In this document: piece by piece, positions 1 through 7,967 of the stretch
Layout: every line of letters begins with the position of its first letter
Position numbering within the stretch: position 1 is the stretch's first letter
Assembly (NCBI RefSeq): GCF_030116705.1
Contig: NZ_JAOTIK010000001.1
Coordinates: 2,003,001-2,067,000, forward strand
Origin: Streptomyces sp. ML-6
Lineage (GTDB): Bacteria; Actinomycetota; Actinomycetes; Streptomycetales; Streptomycetaceae
DNA length: 64,000 nucleotides
Reading direction: 5' to 3'
Position numbers and translations under genes: made by a program
The notes under the pieces: model-generated
What the model was told of the DNA's origin: nothing
What the model saw: only the letters and a program-made list of their open reading frames with translations
Databases searched by the model: none

Positions 1-384
1 CCCTGCCTGATAGTGCTGCTGGTCTCGGTGCTGGTCGGCTTCCGCGACTCCGTGCTGAGCCTGCGCGGCGAACGGACGCCCGTGACGGTCACCGAGGTCA
101 CCAGCTTCCGGAAGCCGATCACCGGAGGCGACGATCACACGTGCGGGCTCCGGCTCCCGGACGGCCGCAGGACATCCGTCACGGGCACGAAGGTCTGCAC
201 CGCGTACACCCGCGTCGGTGACCGCATCCATGTGTACGCCGACCCGCACGGCCTGGTCGCCCCGACGGGAACGGCCCCCGTGATCACGTTCCCCGTACTC
301 GGGACGGTCGTCGGAACGGCCACGCTGCTGCTGGTCGTGGCGGCGTCCCGGACGATGGGCCAACGGCGCCGCACGCCCGGCTAA
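1..384 (+). CDS. Partial membrane protein, DUF3592-like
   Basis: The reading frame is open from base 1, so the gene starts before the window; a GTG at 13 is the first possible internal start. The visible 5' end codes for the end of a hydrophobic segment (LIVLLVSVLVGF). A soluble loop with the pattern RVGDRIHVYADPHG follows, and then a second membrane segment near the C-terminus (VITFPVLGTVVGTATLLLVVA) and a basic tail. This arrangement of two membrane helices around a small beta loop containing a GDxVxVxxDP-like motif is typical of DUF3592 proteins of unknown function. The full length cannot be judged. Confidence 0.65.
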   Translation, partial: PCLIVLLVSVLVGFRDSVLSLRGERTPVTVTEVTSFRKPITGGDDHTCGLRLPDGRRTSVTGTKVCTAYTRVGDRIHVYADPHGLVAPTGTAPVITFPVLGTVVGTATLLLVVAASRTMGQRRRTPG

Positions 385-414
385 GGGCTGTCCCGCGTCA
401 CATACCATCGGCGG

Positions 415-825
415 ATGGACGACGCACGATTCCTGGACCTGCTCGACGATCTGTGCCGTCGACCCGCCATGTTCACCGGCGAACGGACGGTCTCCTCCGT
501 CGCCGCCTTCCTGACCGGCTACTACATCGGTGTGTCCCATTCCGAACCCGGATCCGGGCCCCTCGGGCATTCTCCGCACGGGCGCTGGGGAAGGTGGGTC
601 GAGATGCGCTACGACGTCTTCGACCCCGCGTGGTCCTGGAGCCGGATCCTGCTGCACCACCACGGCGACGACCAGGGGGTCTTCGAGGTCCTTCCGTCCC
701 TGTTCCGCGAGTTCCTCGCGGACCGGGACGCCCATGGCGCCGAAGGGCTCGCGGCGCGGCACCACGAACAGTTCGCCGGCCGGTGCCCGGCGCCCGAGCA
801 CACGCACACCGCGACCCCCTGCTGA
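415..825 (+). CDS. Hypothetical protein, 136 aa
   Basis: The ATG at 415 is followed by an acidic, aromatic-rich soluble protein (MDDARFLDLLDDLCRRPAMF...). Codon use is fully Streptomyces-like. There is no signal peptide and no membrane segment. The phrases RRPAMFTGERTVSSVAAFLTGYY and LFREFLADRD suggest a small helical domain. I do not recognise a catalytic motif and assign no function. The gene lies 30 nt after the membrane protein and could share its transcript. The last residues are His/Thr-rich and end at a TGA at 823. Confidence 0.6.
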   Translation: MDDARFLDLLDDLCRRPAMFTGERTVSSVAAFLTGYYIGVSHSEPGSGPLGHSPHGRWGRWVEMRYDVFDPAWSWSRILLHHHGDDQGVFEVLPSLFREFLADRDAHGAEGLAARHHEQFAGRCPAPEHTHTATPC

Positions 826-1001
826 GCCCGGCCGGGTCGGTAGGGTCGACCACGTGGTGAGGCGTGGCGGGAGCGCGAAGGCGGAAGCGGGCACGGACAC
901 GGATGCGCGGCCCGGGGCGACGGGACCGTCGCCGGCGTCCGGGAGGGCGTGGTCGTTCGACGCGGCACTGTGGGTAGTGCTGGCCGGTGCGGGGTTCCCT
1001 G

Positions 1002-1316
1002 TCAAGTCCTTGTGTTCACGTCTTGTGCCTCCTCGGCGTGGTGGCACGGGTGGTGGCCGTGCAGAGGCTGGGACAGCCACCCAACTGTTCGGACGAGCAG
1101 CTTCTGCCAGGTCGACTCTGCCTTGTTCACCGGCGTGATGTAGGCCGCTTCCATGAAATCGGTGGGCCTGTTCGTGGTCCCGGCACCGAGCATGTTCCCG
1201 ATGCAGAGCAACATGCGGCGGGCGGCTCTCAATTCATCACTGATGGACCCGATGCTCCACTCACCCAGATTCTTTGAGTCGCCCGGGATTCTCAACCTCC
1301 TGGGACGCGGTCTCAC
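1002..1316 (-). CDS. Possible hypothetical ORF in a low-GC stretch
   Basis: The 826-1424 stretch has no convincing complete gene. This minus-strand frame has the only protein-like content: a GTG start at 1316 and then KNLGEWSIGSISDELRAARR, a helical segment and several Cys/Met residues. Base composition is clearly lower in GC than the neighbours, and third positions are mixed, which suggests foreign or decayed DNA. Upstream, at about 854-1010 on the plus strand, a short GC-rich frame beginning VRRGGSAKAEAG and reaching SFDAALWVVLAGAGFPV stops making sense where composition changes. It looks like the 5' stub of another gene cut by the island. No function can be given for either piece. Confidence 0.22.
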   Translation of the reverse strand: MRPRPRRLRIPGDSKNLGEWSIGSISDELRAARRMLLCIGNMLGAGTTNRPTDFMEAAYITPVNKAESTWQKLLVRTVGWLSQPLHGHHPCHHAEEAQDVNTRT

Positions 1317-1424
1317 GCCTTCGTTTTGGCGGGCGCCGACTGCCGGAATTCGCCTATAAGAAGTAGCCCAGTATCTTTCTGGACTCGCTCCGGTTGAGCA
1401 TCCTATGAACTCAACACCGTTGCG

Positions 1425-1916
1425 TTAGCGCCGTGAACGGTTGCTGAGGCCGTGCTCGAAGAATGCAATGGCGGCGTGGACGGTGTAGTTCTGGGACTTC
1501 TGGGGGTGTTGTCCGGCGTTCGGCCCGTACTTGCTGGTGGGGTTCTTGCGAGTACGGGCCTTTGCTCGTTGCCGTCGGTGGGCGGGCAGGAGGTTGCCCG
1601 GGGTGGCGTGGCCGATCGAGCCGACCAGGTCTATGAGGGTGCCGGGGAAGATTCCATGGCCGGCGGTGACGGTGTCGGTTGCGGTGGTCAGCAGGACGGT
1701 GAAACTGATCCGTTCCATGGGTACTTCCGGCCGTCCGGTCAGGGCGTCGTCGCCGGCGCGGATCAGAGCCTGGTAGGCGGTGAGCAGGGCGTAGACCTCC
1801 TGGTCGAGGCCATCGATGCTGCGGGAGCGCAGGACGCGGCCGTCGAGCATGGTGGCCTTGTTAGGCCATCGCCTGCGAGGCATTGAGCACTCGCGAACAT
1901 TGTCTTCGCGGGTCAT
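1425..1916 (-). pseudogene. IS4-family transposase, C-terminal remnant
   Basis: The frame reads as the last third of an IS4-type transposase: ATMLDGRVLRSRSIDGL followed by DQEVYALLTAYQALIRAG, then the basic tail HRRQRAKARTRKNPTSKYG and a closing AIAFFEHGLSNRSRR. This tail is familiar from Streptomyces IS4-family insertion sequences. The N-terminal catalytic core (first Asp and DDE spacing) is missing and the fragment abuts the end of the MerR gene, so it cannot be active. I see no intact terminal inverted repeats. It marks an old insertion and rearrangement. Confidence 0.75.
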
Positions 1917-2287
1917 GGCGATTCATCGGCGCGGCGGTCGGTCGCCGCGAGGTACCCGTTGATCGCGTCTCTGTTCCGGGTGAGGCACCGAATCTTGTCG
2001 GTCATCTTGTCCCGCTCGCGTTCGAGCGTTTCCACCATGTCCGGGGTGATGTAGGGCATGTGGATGCTCTGCGGCTCGTTCAGGCACGGCAGGATGCTCC
2101 GGATCAGCCTGGTGGGGATGCCGACATCCAGCAGGCCGCGTATCTGCTGCACTCGGTCGACCAGATGCTCGTCATAGTCGCGGTACCCGTTGGGCAGGCG
2201 CTCCGGCTCGATCAATCCCTGTTCCTCGTAGTAGCGGAGCAGGCGAACGGGGGTGTCCGTGCGCGCAGCTATCTCGCCGATCCTCAT
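1913..2287 (-). CDS. MerR-family transcriptional regulator
   Basis: This 124-residue protein begins MRIGEIAARTDTPVRLLRYY, the classic MerR winged-helix start, followed by EEQGLIEPERLPNGYRDYDE. The second half is a short helical dimerisation segment. There is no Cys pair for metal binding and no long effector domain, so the inducer is unknown. The gene is divergent from an MFS exporter and shares a promoter region that carries a TTGAC-N12-GTCAA dyad, the normal layout for a MerR protein that twists a long-spacer promoter. It probably controls the exporter and itself. Its composition is lower in GC than the chromosome around it, in line with acquisition together with the exporter. Confidence 0.85.
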   Translation of the reverse strand: MRIGEIAARTDTPVRLLRYYEEQGLIEPERLPNGYRDYDEHLVDRVQQIRGLLDVGIPTRLIRSILPCLNEPQSIHMPYITPDMVETLERERDKMTDKIRCLTRNRDAINGYLAATDRRADESP

Positions 2288-2312
2288 CTGCCCTCCTCAG
2301 CTCAGAACCGAT

Positions 2313-2343
2313 TTGACCCTCACATTGATGTCAAGGTTCAGCA
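2313..2343 (+). promoter_or_regulatory. MerR-type operator/promoter of the MFS gene
   Basis: TTGACC at 2313-2318 can act as a -35 box. The arms TTGAC (2313-2317) and GTCAA (2330-2334) form an inverted repeat lying between the -35 region and the start of the MFS gene, where MerR proteins bind. There is almost no space for a leader, so the transcript may begin at or near the ATG at 2343 or 2352. A very similar dyad lies before the second MerR gene at 6193. Confidence 0.5.
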
Positions 2344-3587
2344 TGGAGCCTATGACACATGTCGAAGAGATACACGACCTTGTCCGAACCCCCGCCGCAC
2401 CGAATGCGCGGCGGTTTCCGCTGTGGGGGCTGCTCGCTCTTGCGATGGCCGCGTTCATCACCCTGCTGACCGAGACCCTGCCCGCCGGCGTGCTTCCGGC
2501 GATGGCCCGGGATCTGGATGTCTCCGTCTCGGCAGCCGGGCAGACCGTCACCGTATACGCGGTCGCCTCGGTTCTCGCAGCCGTTCCCTTGGTGAAGATG
2601 ACGGCGGAGTGGCCTCGCCGCAGGCTCCTGCTGACCGCGGTATGCGGTTTCATCGTGGCGAACACAATCACAGCGCTCTCCACGAGCTTCGCGCTCACAC
2701 TCGTGTCGCGGTTCGTCGCCGGCACCGCTTCCGCGTTGATCTGGGCGCTGCTCGCCGGCTACGCGCGGCGCATGGTCGAACCCCACCAGCGGGGCCGCGC
2801 GCTGGCGATCGCATCCGCGGGAACGCCTGTTGCGCTGGCGATTGGGGTTCCCGCCGGCGCGTTCTTCGCGCAGACGCTCGGCTGGAGGGTCTCGTTCGTC
2901 GCCATCAGCATCCTCACGGTGCTTCTCGCCCTTTGGATTCTGTTCTCGGTACCGCAGTTTCCCGGCCAGAGGCGAGGCGAGCGGCAGCCGCTCGTGGGTG
3001 CATTGGGGATGCCCGGCGTGCTGCCGGTGCTCGGTGTGGTCGCCGCCTACGTGCTCGCACACAGCGTGCTCTACAACTACATCGCCCCGTTCCTCGGATC
3101 AGTCGGCCTCGAGGAACGAGTCGACGCCGTGCTCCTGGCGTTCGGCGGGGCCTCCATCCTCGGCCTCTGGCTCGTCGGTACGCTGATCGACCGCCACCTC
3201 CGCACGCTGGTGATCGCGAGCTCTTGCCTGTTCGCCCTTGCCGCGGTCGTGCTGGGACTCTTCGCGCAGTTCCCCGCTCTCGTATTCATCGGGGCGGCGC
3301 TGTGGGGCCTCGCGTTCGGCGGGGTGGCGACCCTGCTCCAGACGGCAGCCGCCGAGGCCGCGGGGCCGGCGGTCGACACGGTGCAGTCGCTCTTCGTCAC
3401 GGCCTGGAACGTCGCGATCGCCGGCGGTGGCGTGATCGGCGGAATCCTCCTCGCGGGAGCAGGCCCCGAAGCGCTTACCTGGGCGACCCTGGTCATCGCC
3501 GTCCCGGCGATCCTGATCTCCGCGCTCGCACGCCGCAACGCATTCCCCGGGCTTGCCGATCGGCGGCGCCGCGAAGCCGCTTCCTGA
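2343..3587 (+). CDS. MFS drug/metabolite efflux transporter (DHA1 type)
   Basis: A 12-helix major facilitator of about 414 residues. The first helix holds the AFITLLTETLPAGVLPAMAR signature seen in AraJ/NepI/Cml-type exporters; loop 2-3 has EWPRRRLLLTAV, and a long hydrophobic series follows to the C-terminus. I chose the ATG at 2343 because an in-frame start at 2253 would lie inside the divergent MerR gene and upstream of the operator; AAGG at 2333 gives a usable spacing. The ATG at 2352 would suit a leaderless transcript. Control by the divergent MerR protein suggests export of a toxic compound. The family is proton-driven; the substrate is unknown. Confidence 0.85.
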   Translation: MEPMTHVEEIHDLVRTPAAPNARRFPLWGLLALAMAAFITLLTETLPAGVLPAMARDLDVSVSAAGQTVTVYAVASVLAAVPLVKMTAEWPRRRLLLTAVCGFIVANTITALSTSFALTLVSRFVAGTASALIWALLAGYARRMVEPHQRGRALAIASAGTPVALAIGVPAGAFFAQTLGWRVSFVAISILTVLLALWILFSVPQFPGQRRGERQPLVGALGMPGVLPVLGVVAAYVLAHSVLYNYIAPFLGSVGLEERVDAVLLAFGGASILGLWLVGTLIDRHLRTLVIASSCLFALAAVVLGLFAQFPALVFIGAALWGLAFGGVATLLQTAAAEAAGPAVDTVQSLFVTAWNVAIAGGGVIGGILLAGAGPEALTWATLVIAVPAILISALARRNAFPGLADRRRREAAS

Positions 3588-3591
3588 GAAA

Positions 3592-3611
3592 ACCCGTCTG
3601 AACGGACGGGT
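3592..3611 (+). terminator. Hairpin after the MFS gene
   Basis: ACCCGTC and GACGGGT form a 7-bp stem around a 6-nt loop, starting 5 nt after the MFS stop codon and followed by TCTGTC. This is a plausible intrinsic terminator. Confidence 0.6.
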
Positions 3612-3818
3612 CTGTCAAATGAACGGCCCTGTCTCACTTTCGGTGGTAACGGAGGGTGGCGCTACCCGAGGCTCCGTGGTGATCAGCGGTCTGGCGCGCA
3701 GGGCACCACCCTGGCCTCGGTGACGTCGCAGAGGCAGCAGCGTGCGGTGCCGGTTGCCGGGTAGTCGGAGTTGGTCGGGGGTGACCTGTCCCCGAGTGTC
3801 CCTCCCCTCGGAGCGGGA

Positions 3819-3968
3819 CTGTCCAACGCCGAGATCGGGGCGGAACTGTTCCTGGTGGAGGGCACCGTCAAGGCCCACGTGAGCGCGATCCTCGGCAAGC
3901 TCGGGGTACGCAACCGGGTGGAGGCGGCCATCGCCGCCCACGAGGCGGGCGTGGTCGAACGCCCGTAG
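3819..3968 (+). pseudogene. LuxR/NarL-type response regulator, C-terminal remnant
   Basis: The frame encodes GLSNAEIGAELFLVEGTVK, the recognition part of a LuxR helix-turn-helix, continuing through HVSAILGKLGVRNRVEAA to a normal C-terminus at 3968. The receiver domain and the first HTH helix are absent; sequence before about 3810 does not continue the protein in any frame. It is the stump of a NarL/FixJ-type regulator at the right edge of the rearranged 1-4 kb region. The rest of 3612-3818 holds nothing I can interpret. Confidence 0.75.
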
Positions 3969-4023
3969 GCCAGCCTTGCCCCGTGCGGAGGGGGCGGACG
4001 AACCGCCGCACGGGTCAGTACAC

Positions 4024-4797
4024 CTAGATCCGCGAGTTGCGCAGCGACTGCCACGCGGCGCCGGCCAGCGCCCGCGTGGACCGCGGGACGGACAGCTTCT
4101 CGTGCTCGCGGTACAGCTCCCAGTTGTACCGGACCAGCGACAGCTTGTTGGAGGACAGCGATCCCGCCTGGTGGGCCCGGTACACCGCGAGCGGCTCGGC
4201 CAGGCCCCGGGCGTCGGCCCCGTCGCGCATGATCGACAGCCACAGGGCGTAGTCCTGTCGCTTCCGCATCTCCGGCATCAGCCGTGTGCCGAGGACGGTG
4301 CGGTCGTACATGGCGGTCAGGGCACCGATGTAGTCCCGGACCAGCATCGCGCGGTAGTCCACGTGTTCCCGCGCGCGGATCACGCGCCCGTTCGGGACGA
4401 AGTCGACACTCTCGCCCTCGTGATCGGCGTCCATCTTGAAGTACGAGGTGAACGTCAGAGGCGCACTGCCCGCCGCGGCGAAGGCGAGTTGCCGCTCGGT
4501 CTTCTCCGGGAGCCACATGTCGTCGCTGTCGAGAAAGGCGACGTAATCCCCCCGGGCCCGCTCGATGGCGAGGTTGCGCGCCCGGCCGGCACCGCCCTGT
4601 TCCGGCGCCGATCTCGGCAGGACGCGCTCGTCCTGCCGGGCGAACTCCATCAGCAGATCCATGGAGTCGTCGGAGGACTTGTCGTCGGTGACCAGCAGCT
4701 CCAGGTCGCTGTGGGTCTGCGAGAGCACCGACCGGACCGCCGCACCGAGGGTCGCTGCCGAGTTGTACACGGGCATCACGACAGACACCAGGGGCAC
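4024..4797 (-). CDS. Family 2 glycosyltransferase
   Basis: A GT-A fold glycosyltransferase. VSVVMPVYNSAATLGAAVRS opens the nucleotide-sugar fold, DDKSSDDSMD follows, and FLDSDDMW is the metal-binding DxD-like motif. RQDYALWLSIMRDG matches the catalytic-base region (usually EDYDLWLR). The GTG at 4797 is preferred to the ATG at 4833 because AAGGAG lies 7 nt before it; this gives 257 residues, normal for small GT2 enzymes. No membrane segment is evident, so it acts in the cytosol or at the membrane face. The acceptor is unknown; the gene stands alone, without a polysaccharide cluster nearby. Confidence 0.85.
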   Translation of the reverse strand: MPLVSVVMPVYNSAATLGAAVRSVLSQTHSDLELLVTDDKSSDDSMDLLMEFARQDERVLPRSAPEQGGAGRARNLAIERARGDYVAFLDSDDMWLPEKTERQLAFAAAGSAPLTFTSYFKMDADHEGESVDFVPNGRVIRAREHVDYRAMLVRDYIGALTAMYDRTVLGTRLMPEMRKRQDYALWLSIMRDGADARGLAEPLAVYRAHQAGSLSSNKLSLVRYNWELYREHEKLSVPRSTRALAGAAWQSLRNSRI

Positions 4798-4898
4798 AGC
4801 GTTTCTCCTTGCCGACCGAGAACGATGGTTCATTCAAGCACTGGAATCGTAATGGGAACCGCCACGCGTGTGGTCGCCGGTCGGGACCACGCGACGCA

Positions 4899-4955
4899 CC
4901 GGCGGCACGGGGAAGTACTGACGACACAGGGAGGCACCGGCGACACGGGGAGGTA
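4899..4955. repeat. Three 19-bp tandem repeats
   Basis: Three imperfect 19-bp units run head to tail: CCGGCGGCACGGGGAAGTA, CTGACGACACAGGGAGGCA and CCGGCGACACGGGGAGGTA. They sit between the glycosyltransferase start and the 3' end of rnpB, followed by a second palindrome (ACCGGCCGCGGCCGGT, 4955-4970). Their role is unknown. Confidence 0.75.
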
Positions 4956-4972
4956 CCGGCCGCGGCCGGTGC

Positions 4973-4990
4973 GGTGGGCCTCGGCCCACC
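4973..4990 (-). terminator. Hairpin at the 3' end of rnpB
   Basis: GGTGGGCC-TC-GGCCCACC is a perfect 8-bp stem directly after the P1 helix of RNase P RNA on the minus strand, with a second GC palindrome at 4955-4970 behind it. No U-tract follows, as is usual in Streptomyces. Confidence 0.6.
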
Positions 4991-5401
4991 GGCAGACGAG
5001 TCGGGCTGTACGCCGGGTTCTGTCACCCGGTCGCCTCGCGGCGGCCGGGGAGACGGCCATCCATCTAGGACCGGCATTGCTGCCGGCCTCGTGCGGTCTA
5101 CCCGCGAACTCGGGCGGGCCGCCCTCGATCATTCGCGCAGGGCCGTCTCGCGACGACCCCTCTTGACCTTGCTCCGGGTGGGGTTTACCTAGCCGCCCGG
5201 GTCGCCCCGGGCGCTGGTGGTCTCTTACACCACCGTTTCACCCTTACCGAGGACCGAAATCCTCGGCGGTCTGTTTTCTGTGGCACTGTCCCGCGGGTCA
5301 CCCCGGGTGGCCGTTAGCCATCACCCTGCCCTGTGGAGCCCGGACGTTCCTCGGGGAGATCCGAGGATCCCCACGCGGCCGTCCGCCCGGCTCGTCTGCC
5401 G
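4990..5401 (-). ncRNA. rnpB: RNase P RNA, bacterial type A
   Basis: The catalytic RNA of ribonuclease P, which matures tRNA 5' ends together with the RnpA protein. On the minus strand the conserved core GAGGAACGTCCGGGCTCCAC and the block ACAGGGCAGGGTGATGGCTA are present. The 3' part contains GGCAGCAATGCCGGTCCTAG and ACAGAACCCGGCG, which close the P4 pseudoknot. The ends are set by helix P1: CGGCAGACGAG at the 5' end (5401-5391) pairs exactly with CTCGTCTGCCG at the 3' end (5000-4990). The length of about 412 nt fits high-GC actinobacteria. Confidence 0.97.
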
Positions 5402-5481
5402 TGCCGACCATGCTACCCGCCCGGCGGGGGCGGCCGGACGGGATGGGGGTGGGGCAGGTTCGGGCCGGGTTCGGGCCGGGT

Positions 5482-6060
5482 TCAGATGAGTTCCTCGGTC
5501 TCCAGGTCGAAGGCGAACGGCTCCGGGAGGGCGAGCCGCTTGCCGAACGGGACCGTGCAGTGCTGGCGGTAGTCGTCGCCCTCCGGGTCGCTGAACAGCG
5601 TCAGCGAGGACTGCTCCCGGTCCACCAGGAGGTAGAGCGGGATGGGGCCGCGGGCATAGCAGTGCCGCTTGTCCGTGCGGTCCGCCCGGGGCTTGGTCGA
5701 GGTGACCTCGACGACGAGGGCCACCCCCTCGCACGGCATCCAGGGGTCGGCTCCCCGGTACAGGCGCAGTTCTGTGGGCGCGAAGGTGCCGTCGGGAATG
5801 ACGTGGTTCTTGGGACAGCGTCCGCCGCTTGCCAGCTTCAGTCCTTTGTTCCCGGAGAAATCCATGTCTGTCCGGGACCGCCTGATCACCTGCTTCAGAA
5901 TCAGACTGATGTAGTCCTCGTGGTCCCCGTCCGGCGGCGGCGTCACGACAATTTCCCCCTCGATCAGCTCGGCCCGGAAGCCCTCCGGCGTATCCAGCGC
6001 CAGGAAGCCCTCCAGCAGGACATCCGCCTGCGTGAGCGGTTCGTACGGCATGGCAGTCAT
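5482..6060 (-). CDS. Uma2-family protein (PD-(D/E)XK nuclease fold)
   Basis: A 192-residue Uma2/DUF820 protein. The start is the ATG at 6060 (MTAMPYEPLTQADVLLEGF) with GGAAGGGG upstream. ELIEGEIVVTPPP is the usual N-terminal signature, VIPDGTFAP carries the Asp, and LVVEVTSTKPRADRTDK carries the ExK-like part of the nuclease fold. Streptomyces genomes carry many copies and no enzymatic role is firmly established. It stands as a single gene between rnpB and the divergent MerR gene. Confidence 0.85.
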   Translation of the reverse strand: MTAMPYEPLTQADVLLEGFLALDTPEGFRAELIEGEIVVTPPPDGDHEDYISLILKQVIRRSRTDMDFSGNKGLKLASGGRCPKNHVIPDGTFAPTELRLYRGADPWMPCEGVALVVEVTSTKPRADRTDKRHCYARGPIPLYLLVDREQSSLTLFSDPEGDDYRQHCTVPFGKRLALPEPFAFDLETEELI

Positions 6061-6192
6061 GTCACGCCCCTTCCTCGGTCGCTCGCCAGATTGGGACATC
6101 TTCGGGCCCGCCGTCCGTGAGATCGGGAGTAGCTCCCTCGATCGTGGCACAGACAGGAGCGACGTTGCCTGATACCGGTGGGGCCGGGCGTG

Positions 6193-6226
6193 CTTGACCT
6201 TGTCGTGACGTCAAGGTTTCTACTGG
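6193..6226 (+). promoter_or_regulatory. MerR-type promoter and dyad, leaderless start
   Basis: CTTGAC (6193-6198) and GTCAAG (6210-6215) form an 11-nt-spaced dyad. TTGACC at 6194 and TACTGG at 6221 can be -35 and -10 boxes with a long spacer, and the ATG follows at 6231, so the mRNA is probably leaderless. Autoregulation by the MerR protein encoded just downstream is the natural reading. Confidence 0.55.
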
Positions 6227-6230
6227 CCCC

Positions 6231-7010
6231 ATGCGCATCGGAGAGATCGCCGCGCTCGTCGGGGTCACCTCGCGGGCGATCCGGCACTACCACCACATCG
6301 GTCTGCTGCCCGAGCCCGCTCGCCGGGCCAACGGCTATCGCTCGTACGGCGTGCGGGACGCCGTGGTGCTGGCCCGGGTCCGGCGGCTCACCGAGCTCGG
6401 GCTCGGGCTGGACGAGGTGCGGGACGTCCTCGCCGACACGGCGGGGTACGAGCTCATGGACGTGCTCGCCGGGCTGGACGCGGATCTGGCCCGGCAGGAG
6501 GGCGAGATCCGGGAGCGGCGGCGTCGGCTGGCGGGGCTGCTGGAGACGCCGGTCCCCGCCGAGGGGCCCGTGCCGCCCGCGCTCGCCGAGTTGCTGGGCA
6601 CGGGACCGGCCGTCGCTTCCCCCTCGGCCGCCAGGGACCGTGAGCATCTGACGCTGCTGGACCCGGCGGGGCTCGGCGGCGGGGTCCGTGCCGCGCTGGC
6701 GACGATGGCCGAGGACCCGGACCTGCCCCTGCTGTACGAGCGACTGGACGCGCTGGCCGGGGCGGCCGTGGACGATCCGCGGATCGGGCCGCTCGCCGCC
6801 GACGTGCTGGCCGCCGTGCCGGACGAGGGGGTGGCGGAGATCCCTTCGGACGGGCCGGTCGTCCCGGGGTTCGGGGAGGCCCTGCTCGACGACTGGGCGC
6901 CCGCCCAGGCCGAGGTGGTGCGCCGGGTGATGGCCGGGCTGGCGGCCCGGATGGCGGAGACGGCCCCAAGGGCGAACACGGACACGGGTGCGGAGGAGGG
7001 GGCGGGATGA
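6231..7010 (+). CDS. MerR-family regulator with C-terminal effector domain
   Basis: A 259-residue MerR protein. MRIGEIAALVGVTSRAIRHY is the helix-turn-helix, followed by HHIGLLPEPARRANGYRSYG and the dimerisation helix with EIRERRRRLAGLLE. Residues about 110-250 form an Ala/Leu/Asp-rich helical domain with no Cys, compatible with a drug- or ligand-sensing pocket as in TipA-like regulators, though I see no clear match. It is translationally coupled (ATGA) to the membrane protein downstream. The promoter dyad just before its start suggests autocontrol. Confidence 0.85.
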   Translation: MRIGEIAALVGVTSRAIRHYHHIGLLPEPARRANGYRSYGVRDAVVLARVRRLTELGLGLDEVRDVLADTAGYELMDVLAGLDADLARQEGEIRERRRRLAGLLETPVPAEGPVPPALAELLGTGPAVASPSAARDREHLTLLDPAGLGGGVRAALATMAEDPDLPLLYERLDALAGAAVDDPRIGPLAADVLAAVPDEGVAEIPSDGPVVPGFGEALLDDWAPAQAEVVRRVMAGLAARMAETAPRANTDTGAEEGAG

Positions 7011-7870
7011 GGGCGCGGGTTCCGGGGTGGGTGATCGGGGGTGTGGTGGCGGCCGAGGTCGCCCTGGCGGGCTGTCTCCTGGCCGGGGTCCGGGTACCGG
7101 GGGCGGTGCTGTTCGCGGCCGAGGCCCTGGTGGTGACCGTGTTCGGGTTCGAGTGCGCGGTGTTGTGGCGGCTCCTGCGCGCGGGCCGGCGGGCCGGGCT
7201 CGGGTGGCCGGAGGCGCTGCGGGCGGCGCTGCGCACCGCCGTACCGGTGCGGGTGCGCCGGCTCGTCGGGCACGAGGTGCGGGCCCTGCACAGTCTCGGG
7301 CTGTGGCTGCTGCGACGGCGGCACGCCGTGCCCGAGGGTGCCGTCGCCGCCTCGTACACGGGGCCGCAGACGGCCATGATGTACGGCCTGCTCTTCGTCT
7401 CCGTGGTCGAGACGGTGATGCTGGCGCTGCTGATCCCGTGGCCGCTCGTGCACGGGGTGCTGCTCGTGGTCGACGCGTACGGGGTGGTGTTCGTCCTGGC
7501 GCTGCACGCCTCGTGCGTGACCCGGCCGCACGTGGTGGGCGCCGACGGGGCGCTGCGCCTCCGCTACGGCGGGCTGTTCGACCTGCGAGTTCCCGCCGGG
7601 GCGGTCGCCGGGGCGCGGGTCGAGCGGCGTTTCCCCGAAGGAGGGCCGGTCCGGCCGGGTCCGGACGGGTCGCTCGATCTCGTCGTGGGCGGGCAGACGA
7701 CCGTGAGCGTGGAACTGACCGCTCCGGTGGAGTACGTACGGCCGCTGGGCGGGCGCGGGCTGGCGCGGACGGTCCGGTTCCACGCGGACGACCCGGGCAC
7801 CGTCGTGGCCGCGCTCACGCGGGGGCGAGGAGCCCCTTCGCCGAGCCAGGATCCGCCCGGACCGGCCTGA
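7007..7870 (+). CDS. Membrane protein, 287 aa, unknown
   Basis: The start overlaps the MerR stop by 4 nt (ATGA), so the two genes form one operon. Two N-terminal helices (WVIGGVVAAEVALAG; LFAAEALVVTVFGFECAVLW) precede a basic cytosolic stretch. Two further helices follow (LLFVSVVETVMLALLIPWPL; LLVVDAYGVVFVLALHA), and then a soluble beta-rich C-terminal domain of about 110 residues that includes GALRLRYGGLFDLRVPAGAV, resembling a PH-like module. The role is unknown; being the only partner of a MerR regulator, it may sense or export the same compound. Confidence 0.75.
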   Translation: MRARVPGWVIGGVVAAEVALAGCLLAGVRVPGAVLFAAEALVVTVFGFECAVLWRLLRAGRRAGLGWPEALRAALRTAVPVRVRRLVGHEVRALHSLGLWLLRRRHAVPEGAVAASYTGPQTAMMYGLLFVSVVETVMLALLIPWPLVHGVLLVVDAYGVVFVLALHASCVTRPHVVGADGALRLRYGGLFDLRVPAGAVAGARVERRFPEGGPVRPGPDGSLDLVVGGQTTVSVELTAPVEYVRPLGGRGLARTVRFHADDPGTVVAALTRGRGAPSPSQDPPGPA

Positions 7871-7967
7871 CCCGCAGCCGTTCCCGTACGTCGTCCCCCG
7901 TGCCTCCCCGTACGCTGGCGCGGGGGCCCGGACCCGTCCCCGCCCGTGCGTACGAAGGAGAATCGCC

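Noticed and set aside
1452..1886. Plus-strand ORF over the IS4 remnant
   Set aside because: It is antisense to a clear transposase tail and has no supporting feature.
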